Of a stretch of DNA of 64,000 nt, positions 36,491 to 45,512 are shown piece by piece. The position numbers and the translations under genes were made by a program. The DNA comes from UBA3102 sp964413055 (lineage in GTDB: Bacteria; Bacillota; Desulfotomaculia; Desulfotomaculales; Pelotomaculaceae), in contig CAYPRB010000002.1 in NCBI GenBank assembly GCA_964413055.1, positions 124,001 to 188,000 on the forward strand, written 5' to 3'. Under the pieces are notes generated by a model. That model worked only from the letters and a program-made list of their open reading frames with translations, searched no databases and was not told where the DNA came from. The first letter of the stretch is position 1. The number at the start of each line of letters is the position of its first letter.

Positions 36491-36692
36491 ATTTGAAAAA
36501 TTTTCACTTTACGAAAAGTTGTGGATTAATAACCTGCGGGCTTAAGTTAGCGTCGATTTTGAGTCCTTGTTAAAAAGAGCACGTGAAATTGAGCCCAAAG
36601 AATAACCCTGTTTTTGATGAAAATAATGTTTGCACAACAAATAATTACTACTGTTCTTTTTTAAGAAAACAATTGACTAGCATGTGCTGATA

Positions 36693-36708
36693 TGGAACAA
36701 TATTTGCA
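36693..36708 (+). promoter_or_regulatory. Sigma-54 promoter of the alcohol dehydrogenase operon
   Basis: TGGAAC-AATAT-TTGCA matches TGGCAC-N5-TTGCW with the exact 16-base frame and both invariant dinucleotides GG and GC. It is 57 bases before the alcohol dehydrogenase ATG. The same operon encodes an NtrC-type sigma-54 activator, which makes this a strong call. Confidence 0.85.
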
Positions 36709-36764
36709 TGTGATTATTCAAATAGTGAACAAATTATATTATCAATATAAGGGGAGTGGTCTTT

Positions 36765-37913
36765 ATGAATTTATATAAGCACGTAGCTCCCGAGCTTATT
36801 TTCGGCCAGGGTGCTTTGAGTCAGGTTGGGGAGAGCGCGACCCGGCTGGGTGCCAACAAGGTCTTTGTCGTCAGTGATAGGCAGGTGGTTAATGCCGGTT
36901 GGGTTGAAAAAACTTTGCACTATTTGAAAGCTTCCGGTTTGCAGTACGAAGTCTTTTGCGAAATTACCAGCAATCCCAAGGATTCCGAAATAAACGGCGG
37001 CACCGTAAAATATCTGGAATCGGAATGTGATGCTATAATGTCGGTGGGCGGAGGAAGTCCTACTGACGTGGCAAAGTCTATCGCCACGGTGGCGTCGAAC
37101 GGCGGGGTAATTCAGGATTATGAAGGGATTAATAAAATTACCAAGCCGCTGCCTCCAATGCTGGCGGTTCCCACTACAGCAGGCGCCGGGTCGGAAGTAA
37201 CCCAGTTTGCCATTGTGGTGGACAAGAAGCGCAGTTTGAAGATGTCGATTATTTCTAAGTCCCTGGTGCCCGATATCGCGATTATAGATCCGGAAGTGCT
37301 TCAATCCAAGGAAGCCAGACTTACCGCTGCCACGGGCATTGACGCCCTGAGCCATGCCATTGAGGCGTATGTTTCTCTGGCCGCCACTCCCCTGACCGAT
37401 GTCCACGCTTTGAACGCGATGAGGCTGGTTGCCGGTAATTTAAGGCAATCCGTGGCTTGCCGCACCAATATGAATGCCAAATTGAACATGGCCATAGCCA
37501 GCCTGCAGGCCGGTCTGGCGTTTTCAAATGCTATCCTTGGCTTGACTCACGCGATGGTGCACCAGGTGGACGGCTATTTGGACACGCACCACGGGGAATC
37601 CAACGCCTGCGTTTTGCCGTATGTGATGGAATATAACCTGATTGCCTGTCCCGGAAGATACAAAGATATATCCGTGGCACTGGGCGAGGATGTAACGGGA
37701 CTGAGCATCCGTTCAGCGGCGGAGAAGGCGATTAAAGCGGTGTTTACTCTGGCCGGCGATATCGGTCTGGCAAAGGGTTTGTCAGCATTGGGCCTGAAGG
37801 AGGAGTTGATCCCCGGTTTAAGCAGCAACGCCATGAAGGATGCCTGCTTTATTACCAATCCCAGGGACGCCGGTGAGATTGATATTGCAGAAATATACCG
37901 GAAGGCCATGTGA
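36765..37913 (+). CDS. Iron-containing (group III) alcohol dehydrogenase
   Basis: 382 residues. NAD-binding loop 'MSVGGGSPTDVAKSI' and metal site 'ALSHAIEAYVS' plus 'GLTHAMVHQVDGYLDTHHG' (split), giving the Asp/His/His/His Fe ligands. It interconverts alcohol and aldehyde with NAD(P). ATG 36765 with GGGGAG. A GTG nine bases earlier overlaps that site. It is the first gene of a sigma-54-controlled operon with a sensor kinase and activator, so it probably responds to an alcohol or aldehyde signal. The aldehyde oxidoreductase gene at 51-53 kb may share the pathway. Confidence 0.93.
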   Translation: MNLYKHVAPELIFGQGALSQVGESATRLGANKVFVVSDRQVVNAGWVEKTLHYLKASGLQYEVFCEITSNPKDSEINGGTVKYLESECDAIMSVGGGSPTDVAKSIATVASNGGVIQDYEGINKITKPLPPMLAVPTTAGAGSEVTQFAIVVDKKRSLKMSIISKSLVPDIAIIDPEVLQSKEARLTAATGIDALSHAIEAYVSLAATPLTDVHALNAMRLVAGNLRQSVACRTNMNAKLNMAIASLQAGLAFSNAILGLTHAMVHQVDGYLDTHHGESNACVLPYVMEYNLIACPGRYKDISVALGEDVTGLSIRSAAEKAIKAVFTLAGDIGLAKGLSALGLKEELIPGLSSNAMKDACFITNPRDAGEIDIAEIYRKAM

Positions 37914-37980
37914 TTATGCTGAAGTTAATGTGAGCGGAAAACGGTTTCTAAATTGCGTGCTGCTAGGGGGAGGAATGGGT

Positions 37981-39636
37981 TTGTTTGATGAAAAAAAGAA
38001 ATTGATTCAAAATTTAACCGGGGTCAATTCCTCAAAAATTAATTATTATATTGAATTAAAGAAAAGAAATAAAGAAATAGTGACCCAAAATAATCGTTTG
38101 GAAATTTTGCACCAGTTAGTTCATGATATCAATATAGACATGTCAATCGATGAAATTATAAAACGAGTATACGTGAAATTACCCCTGGTTCTACCCTGCG
38201 ACGTACTGGGACTGGGCCTGGTGCGACGGGGACAGTTGCGCATTGTCGCGATGATGCCCAGAATATTGTATGGGTCCAGGCCGGTGACCAGGGAGTCGAT
38301 CCTTTGGGAATGCATAGATAGTGAAAAAGCTCATATTTATAATCCGGTTGACGTTGAGGATGTTTTTTTTGAAGAAAACCCGGCACTGGAGGGGCAGGTT
38401 AACGCCCTGGCGGTAATTCCTCTTTTTTGCCGGACCAGGGTCGGAGGGGTTTTGATAGTTGGCAGTAAATCTTTGTTGGCCTACCCGCCCCCGGAATTGA
38501 ATTTTATCAACCAACTGGCGGATCAGTTGGCCATCGCGATTCAAAACATCAGCCTGTACGAGCAGGTCAACCGGGCGAAGAATGAATGGGAAGCCACATT
38601 TAAAGCCGTTACCGAACCGATTCTGATGATCGATAATGAATATAATATTCTTAGAAGCAACGACCATCTTCCTGAAAACATGAACCATGACAGTAAAAAC
38701 GGGAATTCGGAAAAGTGTTACCAGAAACTTTGGGGGTGGCCTGAAAAATGTCCTGAGTGTCCCATGGAAGAAGCCATTAAAAACGGTAAGCCGGTTTACC
38801 GGAGTGTCCAGTTGGATTCCGGAATAATCTTCGATATCTACTATTACCCGGTTTATAATCAAAACAATCATATCACAGGGGCCATTCTGCACATGAAAGA
38901 TGTTACCGAAAAAACCAAGATGGAAGCCCAGTTGGTCCAATCGGCCAAGCTGGCTGCTATCGGCGAAATGGCGGCTGGGGTGGCGCATGAATTAAACAAT
39001 CCAATGACCGTCATTATCGGTACCGCCCAGATGATGTTGCGGGAAACTAAAGAAGACGGTATCGCAACCGAGTGGTTAAAAGATATCATTAACAGCGGCC
39101 TGCGCTGCAGAAAGATTGTCCAGAACCTGCTTACTTTCTCCAGGCAGGACCAGTACCCGTTGGTTCCTACCGATTTAAACGACGTGGTGGGAAGGGTTTT
39201 GAGTCTTATTCAGTACCAGATTAACAAAAACAAAATTACAATTACGCAGAATTTGTCTTCTGCCCTTCCTAAAATAGTTGCCAACGGTCAGCAACTCCAG
39301 CAGGTACTGGTCAATTTCCTGCTTAACGCCCGCGATGCCCTGGAGGGAGTGGACCGGGAGGGAAATATTGAGGTAAATACCTGGTTGCGTGAAGGTAAAG
39401 ACGGGGAAAAACAAGTGGTGGTATGTGTTAAGGACAACGGAGAGGGTATTGCTGAGGAGAACCTGGCCAAGATATTTAATCCTTTTTACACCAGCAAAGA
39501 GTCGACCAAGGGAACGGGCCTGGGATTGTCAGTCAGCCTGGGTATTGCCGAGGCACACGGCGGGTTTATCGAAGTGGACAGCAAGCCGGGGAAAGGCAGC
39601 AGGTTTTCCCTGGTGTTGCCGGTGGAAAAAGAATAG
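37981..39636 (+). CDS. GAF/PAS sensor histidine kinase
   Basis: About 551 residues and no membrane helices. A GAF domain (about 35-190) is followed by a PAS domain with the motif CYQKLWGWPEKCPECPM, a cysteine-rich segment typical of kinases paired with NtrC-type activators, then HisKA with phosphoacceptor His in GVAHELNNPMTV and HATPase motifs (NFLLNARDAL, DNGEGI, GTGLGLSV). It is cytoplasmic and likely senses an internal ligand or redox state. TTG 37981 is favoured for spacing to GGGGGAGG, but ATG 37975 is also possible. Partner is the regulator encoded next. Confidence 0.9.
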   Translation: MFDEKKKLIQNLTGVNSSKINYYIELKKRNKEIVTQNNRLEILHQLVHDINIDMSIDEIIKRVYVKLPLVLPCDVLGLGLVRRGQLRIVAMMPRILYGSRPVTRESILWECIDSEKAHIYNPVDVEDVFFEENPALEGQVNALAVIPLFCRTRVGGVLIVGSKSLLAYPPPELNFINQLADQLAIAIQNISLYEQVNRAKNEWEATFKAVTEPILMIDNEYNILRSNDHLPENMNHDSKNGNSEKCYQKLWGWPEKCPECPMEEAIKNGKPVYRSVQLDSGIIFDIYYYPVYNQNNHITGAILHMKDVTEKTKMEAQLVQSAKLAAIGEMAAGVAHELNNPMTVIIGTAQMMLRETKEDGIATEWLKDIINSGLRCRKIVQNLLTFSRQDQYPLVPTDLNDVVGRVLSLIQYQINKNKITITQNLSSALPKIVANGQQLQQVLVNFLLNARDALEGVDREGNIEVNTWLREGKDGEKQVVVCVKDNGEGIAEENLAKIFNPFYTSKESTKGTGLGLSVSLGIAEAHGGFIEVDSKPGKGSRFSLVLPVEKE

Positions 39637-39703
39637 TCCGGTCCGGCATTCCAAGACGTAAATCATACTATATTAAATAATATTTGCCATAGGGGTGATG
39701 TTT

Positions 39704-41248
39704 TTGCCGGAAGTTAGGTCCTTGATTATAGACGACGAGGTTGAGGTAGGTACCTTTTTCCGCCGCCTGCTTAGTAAGAAGGACTACGGAGTTACGGTTG
39801 CCGTAAACGGGGAGGAGGCAGAAAGGTGCATCAATGAACAATCTTTCGATGTGGCCATGGTTGACTTAAAGCTCCCTGATACGGACGGTCTGTCTTTACT
39901 CAGACTGATTAAAAAAAGCCAGCCTGAATGTGAAGTGATTATCATGACCGGCTACAGCACTACCAGAACCGCGGTAAAAGCCATTCAGCTGGGTGCGTTC
40001 GATTACCTGGAAAAGCCTTTTGAAGATATCGGAGAAGTGGAGGTCCTGATTCAGAAAGCCGCTGAATACGGGATGCATGGTTACGGCGGCCGGTTAAAAA
40101 ACGCAGAATGGTATCCTGTGGCCGAACAACTGGGTTTTCAGGTAGGTACTTCCGAAATCATGCATAAACTGGTTTCTATTGCCTATAAAATTGCCGGTAA
40201 AAATATCAATGTTTTAATCCAGGGAGAGACAGGGACGGGTAAAGAGATTTTGGCGAGGTTCATTCACGCGGCCAGCAACCGGTCCGGCCAGATCTTTATA
40301 CCGGTGAACTGCGGCGCGCTTCCGGAGAATCTTCTGGAGAGCGAACTTTTCGGTCATGAAAAAGGATCTTTTACCGGTGCCTTCAATTTACGCAAGGGTA
40401 TTTTTGAGCTGGCCAACCGGGGCACTCTTTTTCTGGACGAGGTGGGTGAGTCCAGCCTGTCCATTCAGGTAAAATTGCTCCGGGTTCTGGAGACCGGTGA
40501 ATTTTTACGGGTAGGCGGGGAAAAGCCGATCAAAACTGATGTACGTATAATTACCGCAACCAATATTGATTTAGAACAATCTTTAAAGGAAAAAACCTTC
40601 CGGGAAGACCTGTTTTACCGGCTGGACGTGGTAAGGTTGGAATTGCCGCCCTTGAGAGCGCGCAGGGAGGACATACCTCTATTAGCGGAGTATTTTTTAA
40701 AGCGGTTAAATCCGGAATTGTTCATATCTGTAGATACTATGGACATTTTATGCAATTATCAGTGGCCCGGTAATATCAGGGAGTTGGCCAATACCATCAG
40801 CCAGGCAGCGGCCCTTTGTGACGGTAAATTTATCTTGCCGGAGCATATAAGTGATAAATTACTGCATGGAACTTCTAAAATAAATACCTTGACACATGAA
40901 AATCCGGGGACGGGTGAAAACCGGTATTACCGGCCGCAACCGAAAAAGCTGGAAGATATTTTAAAGGAGCGCTTTACTGAAGACGCGCTAGTTTCGTTGG
41001 ATGACACAAGCCTGGTCAGTATTGCCGGTATGCTGCCCGGATTACAAGATAATCTGACTGCCGCAATGCGCAAGAAGGGAATTCAATGTATGCCACCGCC
41101 CTCTTTGAAACAAATAGAGACCAAAGCTATTCAAGAAGCTCTTAGTTATTACCAGGGCAATATCACCATGGCGGCAAAATCGTTGGGTATCGGAAGAAAT
41201 ACGCTTTACCGTAAAATAAAAGATTATAATATCGTAAACTGGCGTTAG
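39704..41248 (+). CDS. NtrC-type sigma-54-dependent response regulator
   Basis: About 514 residues. Receiver domain with phospho-Asp54 (in FDVAMVDLKLPD), AAA+ domain with Walker A 'GETGTGKE' and the sigma-54 contact loop as 'GSFTGAF' (a GAFTGA variant, E/A to S), 'LFLDEVGE' Walker B, and a C-terminal Fis-type helix-turn-helix (GNITMAAKSLGIGRNTLYRKI). It should activate the sigma-54 promoter at 36693, which is the operon's own promoter. TTG 39704 has the best spacing to AGGGG. GTG 39695 and ATG 39698 are alternatives. Confidence 0.92.
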   Translation: MPEVRSLIIDDEVEVGTFFRRLLSKKDYGVTVAVNGEEAERCINEQSFDVAMVDLKLPDTDGLSLLRLIKKSQPECEVIIMTGYSTTRTAVKAIQLGAFDYLEKPFEDIGEVEVLIQKAAEYGMHGYGGRLKNAEWYPVAEQLGFQVGTSEIMHKLVSIAYKIAGKNINVLIQGETGTGKEILARFIHAASNRSGQIFIPVNCGALPENLLESELFGHEKGSFTGAFNLRKGIFELANRGTLFLDEVGESSLSIQVKLLRVLETGEFLRVGGEKPIKTDVRIITATNIDLEQSLKEKTFREDLFYRLDVVRLELPPLRARREDIPLLAEYFLKRLNPELFISVDTMDILCNYQWPGNIRELANTISQAAALCDGKFILPEHISDKLLHGTSKINTLTHENPGTGENRYYRPQPKKLEDILKERFTEDALVSLDDTSLVSIAGMLPGLQDNLTAAMRKKGIQCMPPPSLKQIETKAIQEALSYYQGNITMAAKSLGIGRNTLYRKIKDYNIVNWR

Positions 41249-41552
41249 ATTATAAGTCGCCGCAGCCGCGTGTTGTTCTATACTGTTACGTTTGTTCTAA
41301 AATGGTCACACGAAGTGTGCTGTTTTTGCACATTTAGAGAATTAAAAAATTTTAAGTTAATTGCCCACTGAATTCAGTGGGATTTTTTTAAATATTTAAT
41401 AATCTTCGAGCGCCAACATAAAAACCGGATGACATAAAAAATCAAGTTTTATTGCTTTATCACTAAATACAGATTTATAATATTTAAAAGAAATTTGTGG
41501 ATATGGTAACAGCCTGGGGAATTTTTATAAATAACTTTGGGGTTGGTGGAAT
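41249..41552. other. Intergenic region between the sigma-54 operon and larB
   Basis: Contains a small hairpin CACAC/GTGTG near 41310 and a terminator at 41364-41390. The remainder is AT-rich and should hold the lar promoter. No coding frame is credible. Confidence 0.55.
41364..41390 (+). terminator. Terminator of the alcohol dehydrogenase operon
   Basis: CCCACTGAATTCAGTGGG, an 18-base palindrome, followed by seven T residues. Confidence 0.88.
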
Positions 41553-42329
41553 ATGAACCTACCGGCGGAGAACAAAGAACTGCGCCAATTGCTGGAGGAT
41601 GTAAAAAATAATAGGCTGGATGTTGGAGATGCATTAAACAAATTAAAGAATTTACCTTACGAAGATCTTGGCTTTGCAGTTTTAGATCATCACCGGGCTC
41701 TGCGCAAGGGCTTTCCGGAGGTGGTGTTTTGCCAGGGGAAAACCGTTGACCAGGTGGCTCAGATTTTTAAAAGGCTTTGCGACGGACACAGAAGCATTCT
41801 GGGCACCAGGGCTGGCAGGGAAGTTTTTGATGTGGTCAGAAAAATTTATCCTGACGCTGTTTATTACGAAACGGCCCGGTGCATTGTGGTTTGCCGCAGC
41901 AAGAAACAGGTTAAAAAAGGAAAAGTATTGGTGTTGAGCGCCGGCACTTCAGATATTCCGGTGGCCGATGAAGCCGTTGTTACGGCGGAAGTGATGGGTA
42001 ATGAAGTACGGAAGGCGTATGACGTTGGAGTGGCGGGTATTCACCGGCTGTTGGACAAACTTGATTTAATCCGGTGGGCCCAGGTGATCATTGTGGTTGC
42101 GGGTATGGAGGGGGCCCTTGCCAGTGTGGTGGGAGGGCTTGCCGACCAGCCTGTGATCGCGGTGCCTACCAGTGTTGGTTACGGAGCCAGTTTCAACGGT
42201 CTTTCGGCACTTCTCTGCATGCTGAACGGCTGTGCGTCAGGTGTAGGTGTGGTCAATATTGATAATGGTTTTGGTGCCGGGGCGCTGGCCAATGCTATTA
42301 CGCAAATGATTGAGAGGAAAGATATATGA
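41553..42329 (+). CDS. larB: LarB-like pyridinium-3,5-biscarboxylate synthase
   Basis: 258 residues. The C-terminal PurE-like half is clear (GTSDIPVADEAVVTAE; GMEGALASVVGGL; PVIAVPTSVGYGAS) after an N-terminal domain with 'GKTVDQVAQIFK'. LarB carboxylates nicotinic acid adenine dinucleotide to start nickel-pincer nucleotide synthesis, used by lactate racemase and related enzymes. ATG start. Its stop overlaps the larC start (ATGA). Confidence 0.93.
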   Translation: MNLPAENKELRQLLEDVKNNRLDVGDALNKLKNLPYEDLGFAVLDHHRALRKGFPEVVFCQGKTVDQVAQIFKRLCDGHRSILGTRAGREVFDVVRKIYPDAVYYETARCIVVCRSKKQVKKGKVLVLSAGTSDIPVADEAVVTAEVMGNEVRKAYDVGVAGIHRLLDKLDLIRWAQVIIVVAGMEGALASVVGGLADQPVIAVPTSVGYGASFNGLSALLCMLNGCASGVGVVNIDNGFGAGALANAITQMIERKDI

Positions 42330-43225
42330 GAATAGCATATTTTGATTGTTTTTCAGGTATCAGCGGTGACATGTGCCTGGGTGCGTTAATTGCTGCCGGG
42401 GTGGATTTTGACGGACTGAAAGAAGAGTTGGCTAAACTGCCGGTTGACGGGTACGCGTTGCGGCGGGAAAAGATTAAGCGCAACGGTATCACTGCCGATA
42501 ATATTTTTGTTGATTTGCTGACAGAGGAGCAACCGGAACGGCATTTGTCCGATATTCAGCAGATAATTGACGGCAGTGACCTGCCCCGGGAAGCAAAAGA
42601 AAAAAGCAAGGCGGTTTTCGGTTGCCTGGCTGCGGCAGAGGCTGCTGTGCACGATACAACATTAGAAAATATTCACTTCCACGAAGTAGGGGCCGTTGAT
42701 GCTATAATCGATGTGGTAGGCACAGTAATGGGCTTGTATTTGTTGGGAGTGGATAAAATTTATGCTTCCCCTTTGCCCATGGGCAAGGGTTTTATTAGGT
42801 GCATGCACGGTATCATTCCTTCTCCGGCGCCTGCGACGATGGAAATTTTACGCAACGTTACGGTTTATGGAAACGGCATTGAGGGAGAATTGGTGACCCC
42901 TACCGGGGCGGCCCTGATCCGCACCCTGGCGGAGGACTTTATCGACCTGCCGGCCATGAAAGTTGAAAAAATAGGCTACGGTTCTGGTAAAAAAGCGATG
43001 CAGCACCCGAACCTGTTAAGGTTAATCATAGGAAGAGGTTGCCATGACCATAAACCCGGCATTTTAAACCACGGACACCGGCACGAACACGGTCATCATG
43101 TCCACAGTCATGTCCATGGTCATGGTCACGTCCACTGCCATGCGGATGCAGCAAGCGGACCCGTTTACGAACACCGGCATGAGCATAAGCACGATGTAGA
43201 AAAAGATACCGGTGTGAATAAATAA
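42326..43225 (+). CDS. larC: LarC-like nickel insertion protein lacking the second domain
   Basis: 299 residues. The first 240 or so match LarC1 ('CFSGISGDMCLGALIAAG', 'HFHEVGAVDAIIDVVG', 'HGIIPSPAPATMEIL'). A His-rich stretch follows (about residues 245-285: repeated HG, HH, HV, EH) and then the frame stops. Full-length LarC continues into a CTP-binding C-terminal domain (in some species joined by a frameshift). Here larE begins 18 bases after the stop, so that domain is absent. The His-rich tail probably stores or delivers Ni. Either a separate larC2 exists elsewhere or this is a shortened form. Confidence 0.85.
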   Translation: MRIAYFDCFSGISGDMCLGALIAAGVDFDGLKEELAKLPVDGYALRREKIKRNGITADNIFVDLLTEEQPERHLSDIQQIIDGSDLPREAKEKSKAVFGCLAAAEAAVHDTTLENIHFHEVGAVDAIIDVVGTVMGLYLLGVDKIYASPLPMGKGFIRCMHGIIPSPAPATMEILRNVTVYGNGIEGELVTPTGAALIRTLAEDFIDLPAMKVEKIGYGSGKKAMQHPNLLRLIIGRGCHDHKPGILNHGHRHEHGHHVHSHVHGHGHVHCHADAASGPVYEHRHEHKHDVEKDTGVNK

Positions 43226-43242
43226 TAAAGGCGGTTTTTGCT

Positions 43243-44088
43243 GTGAGGGAATGGTCAGGCAAGCTGGCTCGTTTAAAGGAGCTATTAAAAAATTACGGCA
43301 GCGTGCTGGTGGCGTTTTCAGGAGGTGTCGACAGTACGTTGCTGCTTAAGGTTGCCCGTGACGTGCTCGATGAAAAGGTGCTGGCAGTTACCGCGACTTC
43401 GGAAATATATCCGCCCGGTGAGATTGAGGAAGCAAAACATCTGGCCGGGATGTTCGGGTGCGGTCATGTTAGTGTCCAGGTAAATGGGCCGGACAGTAAA
43501 ATTTTTAAAAATAATTCTCCCGACAGGTGTTACCACTGTAAAATGGAGATTTATCAAATACTGGTGGCATTGGCCCGGGAAAAGGGGCTGAAATATGTTG
43601 TCGACGGTATGAACGCCGATGATATGGGTGACTACCGTCCCGGCACGCGGGCGGCCTGTGAATTAGGGGTAAAGTCCCCTTTAATGTCAGCAGGATTCAC
43701 CAAGAGATTAATTTACGCGGCTTCCCGGGATATGGGCCTGCCTACTGCAGACAAGCCGGCCAATCCGTGCCTGGCTACGAGATTTCCTTACGGGATTCCC
43801 GTTACGCGCCAAGGTCTTGATATGGTCCACCAAGCGGAAGAATATCTTAAGGGCCTGGGGGCGCTCCGGGTAAGAGTCAGACATCACGGTAACCTGGCGC
43901 GTATTGAAGTTCCGGGTGCGTATTTCGACATGATCGCGGAAAAATCGGTAAATATAAGTAATAAACTTAAAGATATCGGTTATACGTATGTTTCTCTTGA
44001 TCTGGAAGGTTACCGCACCGGAAGCATGAATGAAATGCTGGACAGCGGGGTGGTAAAATCCTGGTTAAACCGGCATAGTGTAAAATAG
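43243..44088 (+). CDS. larE: LarE-like sulfur insertion ATPase
   Basis: 281 residues of the PP-loop ATPase type, 'AFSGGVDSTLL' near residues 25-35, with 'PANPCLATRFPYG' holding the Cys matching the sacrificial sulfur donor. An extra CxxC ('RCYHCK') near residues 96-99 gives three cysteines, a pattern linked to the [4Fe-4S]-type LarE that is not consumed. It sulfurises the biscarboxylate precursor. GTG start at 43243. Ends the lar set; lactate racemase itself is not in the window. Confidence 0.9.
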   Translation: MREWSGKLARLKELLKNYGSVLVAFSGGVDSTLLLKVARDVLDEKVLAVTATSEIYPPGEIEEAKHLAGMFGCGHVSVQVNGPDSKIFKNNSPDRCYHCKMEIYQILVALAREKGLKYVVDGMNADDMGDYRPGTRAACELGVKSPLMSAGFTKRLIYAASRDMGLPTADKPANPCLATRFPYGIPVTRQGLDMVHQAEEYLKGLGALRVRVRHHGNLARIEVPGAYFDMIAEKSVNISNKLKDIGYTYVSLDLEGYRTGSMNEMLDSGVVKSWLNRHSVK

Positions 44089-44103
44089 TTGCAGGGAAAG
44101 ATA

Positions 44104-44172
44104 ACAAGAGGTCAACCTTTTGGTAAAATAGCATTACCTCAAACTTAAACACCAAAGAAGATGACCTCTTGT
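44104..44172. repeat. 69-base inverted-repeat element between convergent genes
   Basis: ACAAGAGGTCA (44104-44114) pairs with TGACCTCTTGT (44162-44172), and a second inner pair CTTTTGGT with ACCAAAG lies inside. It probably works as a bidirectional terminator but could also be a small repeat element. Confidence 0.55.
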
Positions 44173-44186
44173 ACGTACACTTCTGA

Positions 44187-45512
44187 TTAATTTATAACCG
44201 GTTCCCGCTTATTAGTAATTACCCTTTTAGCAGTTGCATTGTAAGAAATATCTTGCCATTCCAATATATTTAAGTCTAATTTAATTTTTTTCTGACGAAT
44301 TCTACGAACCACATCGCTGCACTCGACAGCATGTTTTACTGCTCTGACTACATCCGGCGGAAGAGTTTTTTGCCGGGTTTTAATTTCTAGCTGCAGCAGG
44401 TTTCCCGCCCTTATTACCGCCCGAAAATCCAATAAATCCGGCAGCGCGAAAAGTGCTTCATCCAGCTCGGCCATAGATAGATATTCATCACCCAGCAGCA
44501 CCCTGCCTGCCAACCGTTCCCGTACCGGAGCCAGTCTGGTCAGTATCGTGCCGCACGGGCATGGTTCGGGGATAAAACCAGCCAAATCGCCGGTTTGATA
44601 TCTTATTAACGGCATTCCCCGCCGGGTCAGGGTTGTAAATACTACTTCTCCCGTTTCACCTTCCGGCACAGGTGCACCGGTTACCGGATCGACAATTTCA
44701 AAGTACAAATCCGCTTCCCGCAGGTGATAGCCGGTCAGGGCCGCACATTCTACGCCTCCGCCCAAACCCATCTCGGTCATGCCGTAATGGCTAAAAACCC
44801 TGCATCCCCATTTATGGCGAAGCGTTTTTTTAATAGCATACGGGACGTGGTCAGTGGTTAATAATACGTTTTGCACCGGAGGCCGCCGGTTAAAATTACT
44901 GTCCCCACAGCGTGCCAAGCCCAGCACCTGAACTGGTATGCCCACCAAGGCAGTAATATTCTGCTCAAAAACCAAACGTAAAGTAGCCCGCGCATCAGTT
45001 ACCGGACCATGCGGAATGCTTTCCACCCCCAGCCTATGCAATGCCGCAGACAATAAATCACCGACGCTGCCGGGCAGTTGTCCGGGCAGGAGAATCAACA
45101 CTCGGTCGCCCGCTCCTACCATAGTGCTCATACCACGACTAAAAAAATCCAGCGTCAACTCCTGGTCACCACCGGTAAAAAAAATGCGCTTTGGTTCACC
45201 GCTGGTACCGGAGCTTTGCAGGGTAACCACCCGGTTAATTTCATTCTGGGAGACACATACAAGCCGTGCGGCCTGCTGTTTCAAATCAAGGGCGTTGGTA
45301 AACGGCACCCGGTTCATGTCATCAAGTGCATGTATTTCGACAGCGCGCAAGTGTTTTTGATAAAAAGGGCTCCTGCTGCGAGCCCACGAAATGGTTTCCT
45401 TTAACTTGCCCAGTTGGTATTCCTCGATTTCTTTCCTGCTCAACCTTAACGGACCGGCATCTGGACCTCTTATTTTTTGTTTAATCCAATTCTCCAGCGG
45501 CGTAATGCGCAT
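44187..45512 (-). CDS. PaaK-like adenylate-forming enzyme, DVU_1553-type
   Basis: 441 residues of the phenylacetate-CoA ligase/AMP-binding family: P-loop-like 'SSGTSGEPKRIFF', 'HYGMTEMGLGGGVEC' and 'YQTGDLAGF' motifs. It activates a carboxylate with ATP, perhaps as a CoA thioester or on a carrier. In the gene set beside the aldehyde oxidoreductase of Desulfovibrio vulgaris, a similar ligase (DVU1553) occurs, from memory. ATG at 45512 overlaps the TGA of the radical SAM gene. A TTG at 45515 is possible. The substrate is unknown. Confidence 0.8.
   Translation of the reverse strand: MRITPLENWIKQKIRGPDAGPLRLSRKEIEEYQLGKLKETISWARSRSPFYQKHLRAVEIHALDDMNRVPFTNALDLKQQAARLVCVSQNEINRVVTLQSSGTSGEPKRIFFTGGDQELTLDFFSRGMSTMVGAGDRVLILLPGQLPGSVGDLLSAALHRLGVESIPHGPVTDARATLRLVFEQNITALVGIPVQVLGLARCGDSNFNRRPPVQNVLLTTDHVPYAIKKTLRHKWGCRVFSHYGMTEMGLGGGVECAALTGYHLREADLYFEIVDPVTGAPVPEGETGEVVFTTLTRRGMPLIRYQTGDLAGFIPEPCPCGTILTRLAPVRERLAGRVLLGDEYLSMAELDEALFALPDLLDFRAVIRAGNLLQLEIKTRQKTLPPDVVRAVKHAVECSDVVRRIRQKKIKLDLNILEWQDISYNATAKRVITNKREPVIN

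Larger units (their letters stand above)
36428..36764. other. Intergenic region: terminator, then sigma-54 promoter
   Basis: Contains the terminator of the formate module (36447-36490) and a sigma-54 promoter (36693-36708). The sequence between (36500-36690), where NtrC-type activator sites would be expected, shows no clear repeat by eye. No gene. Confidence 0.6.
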
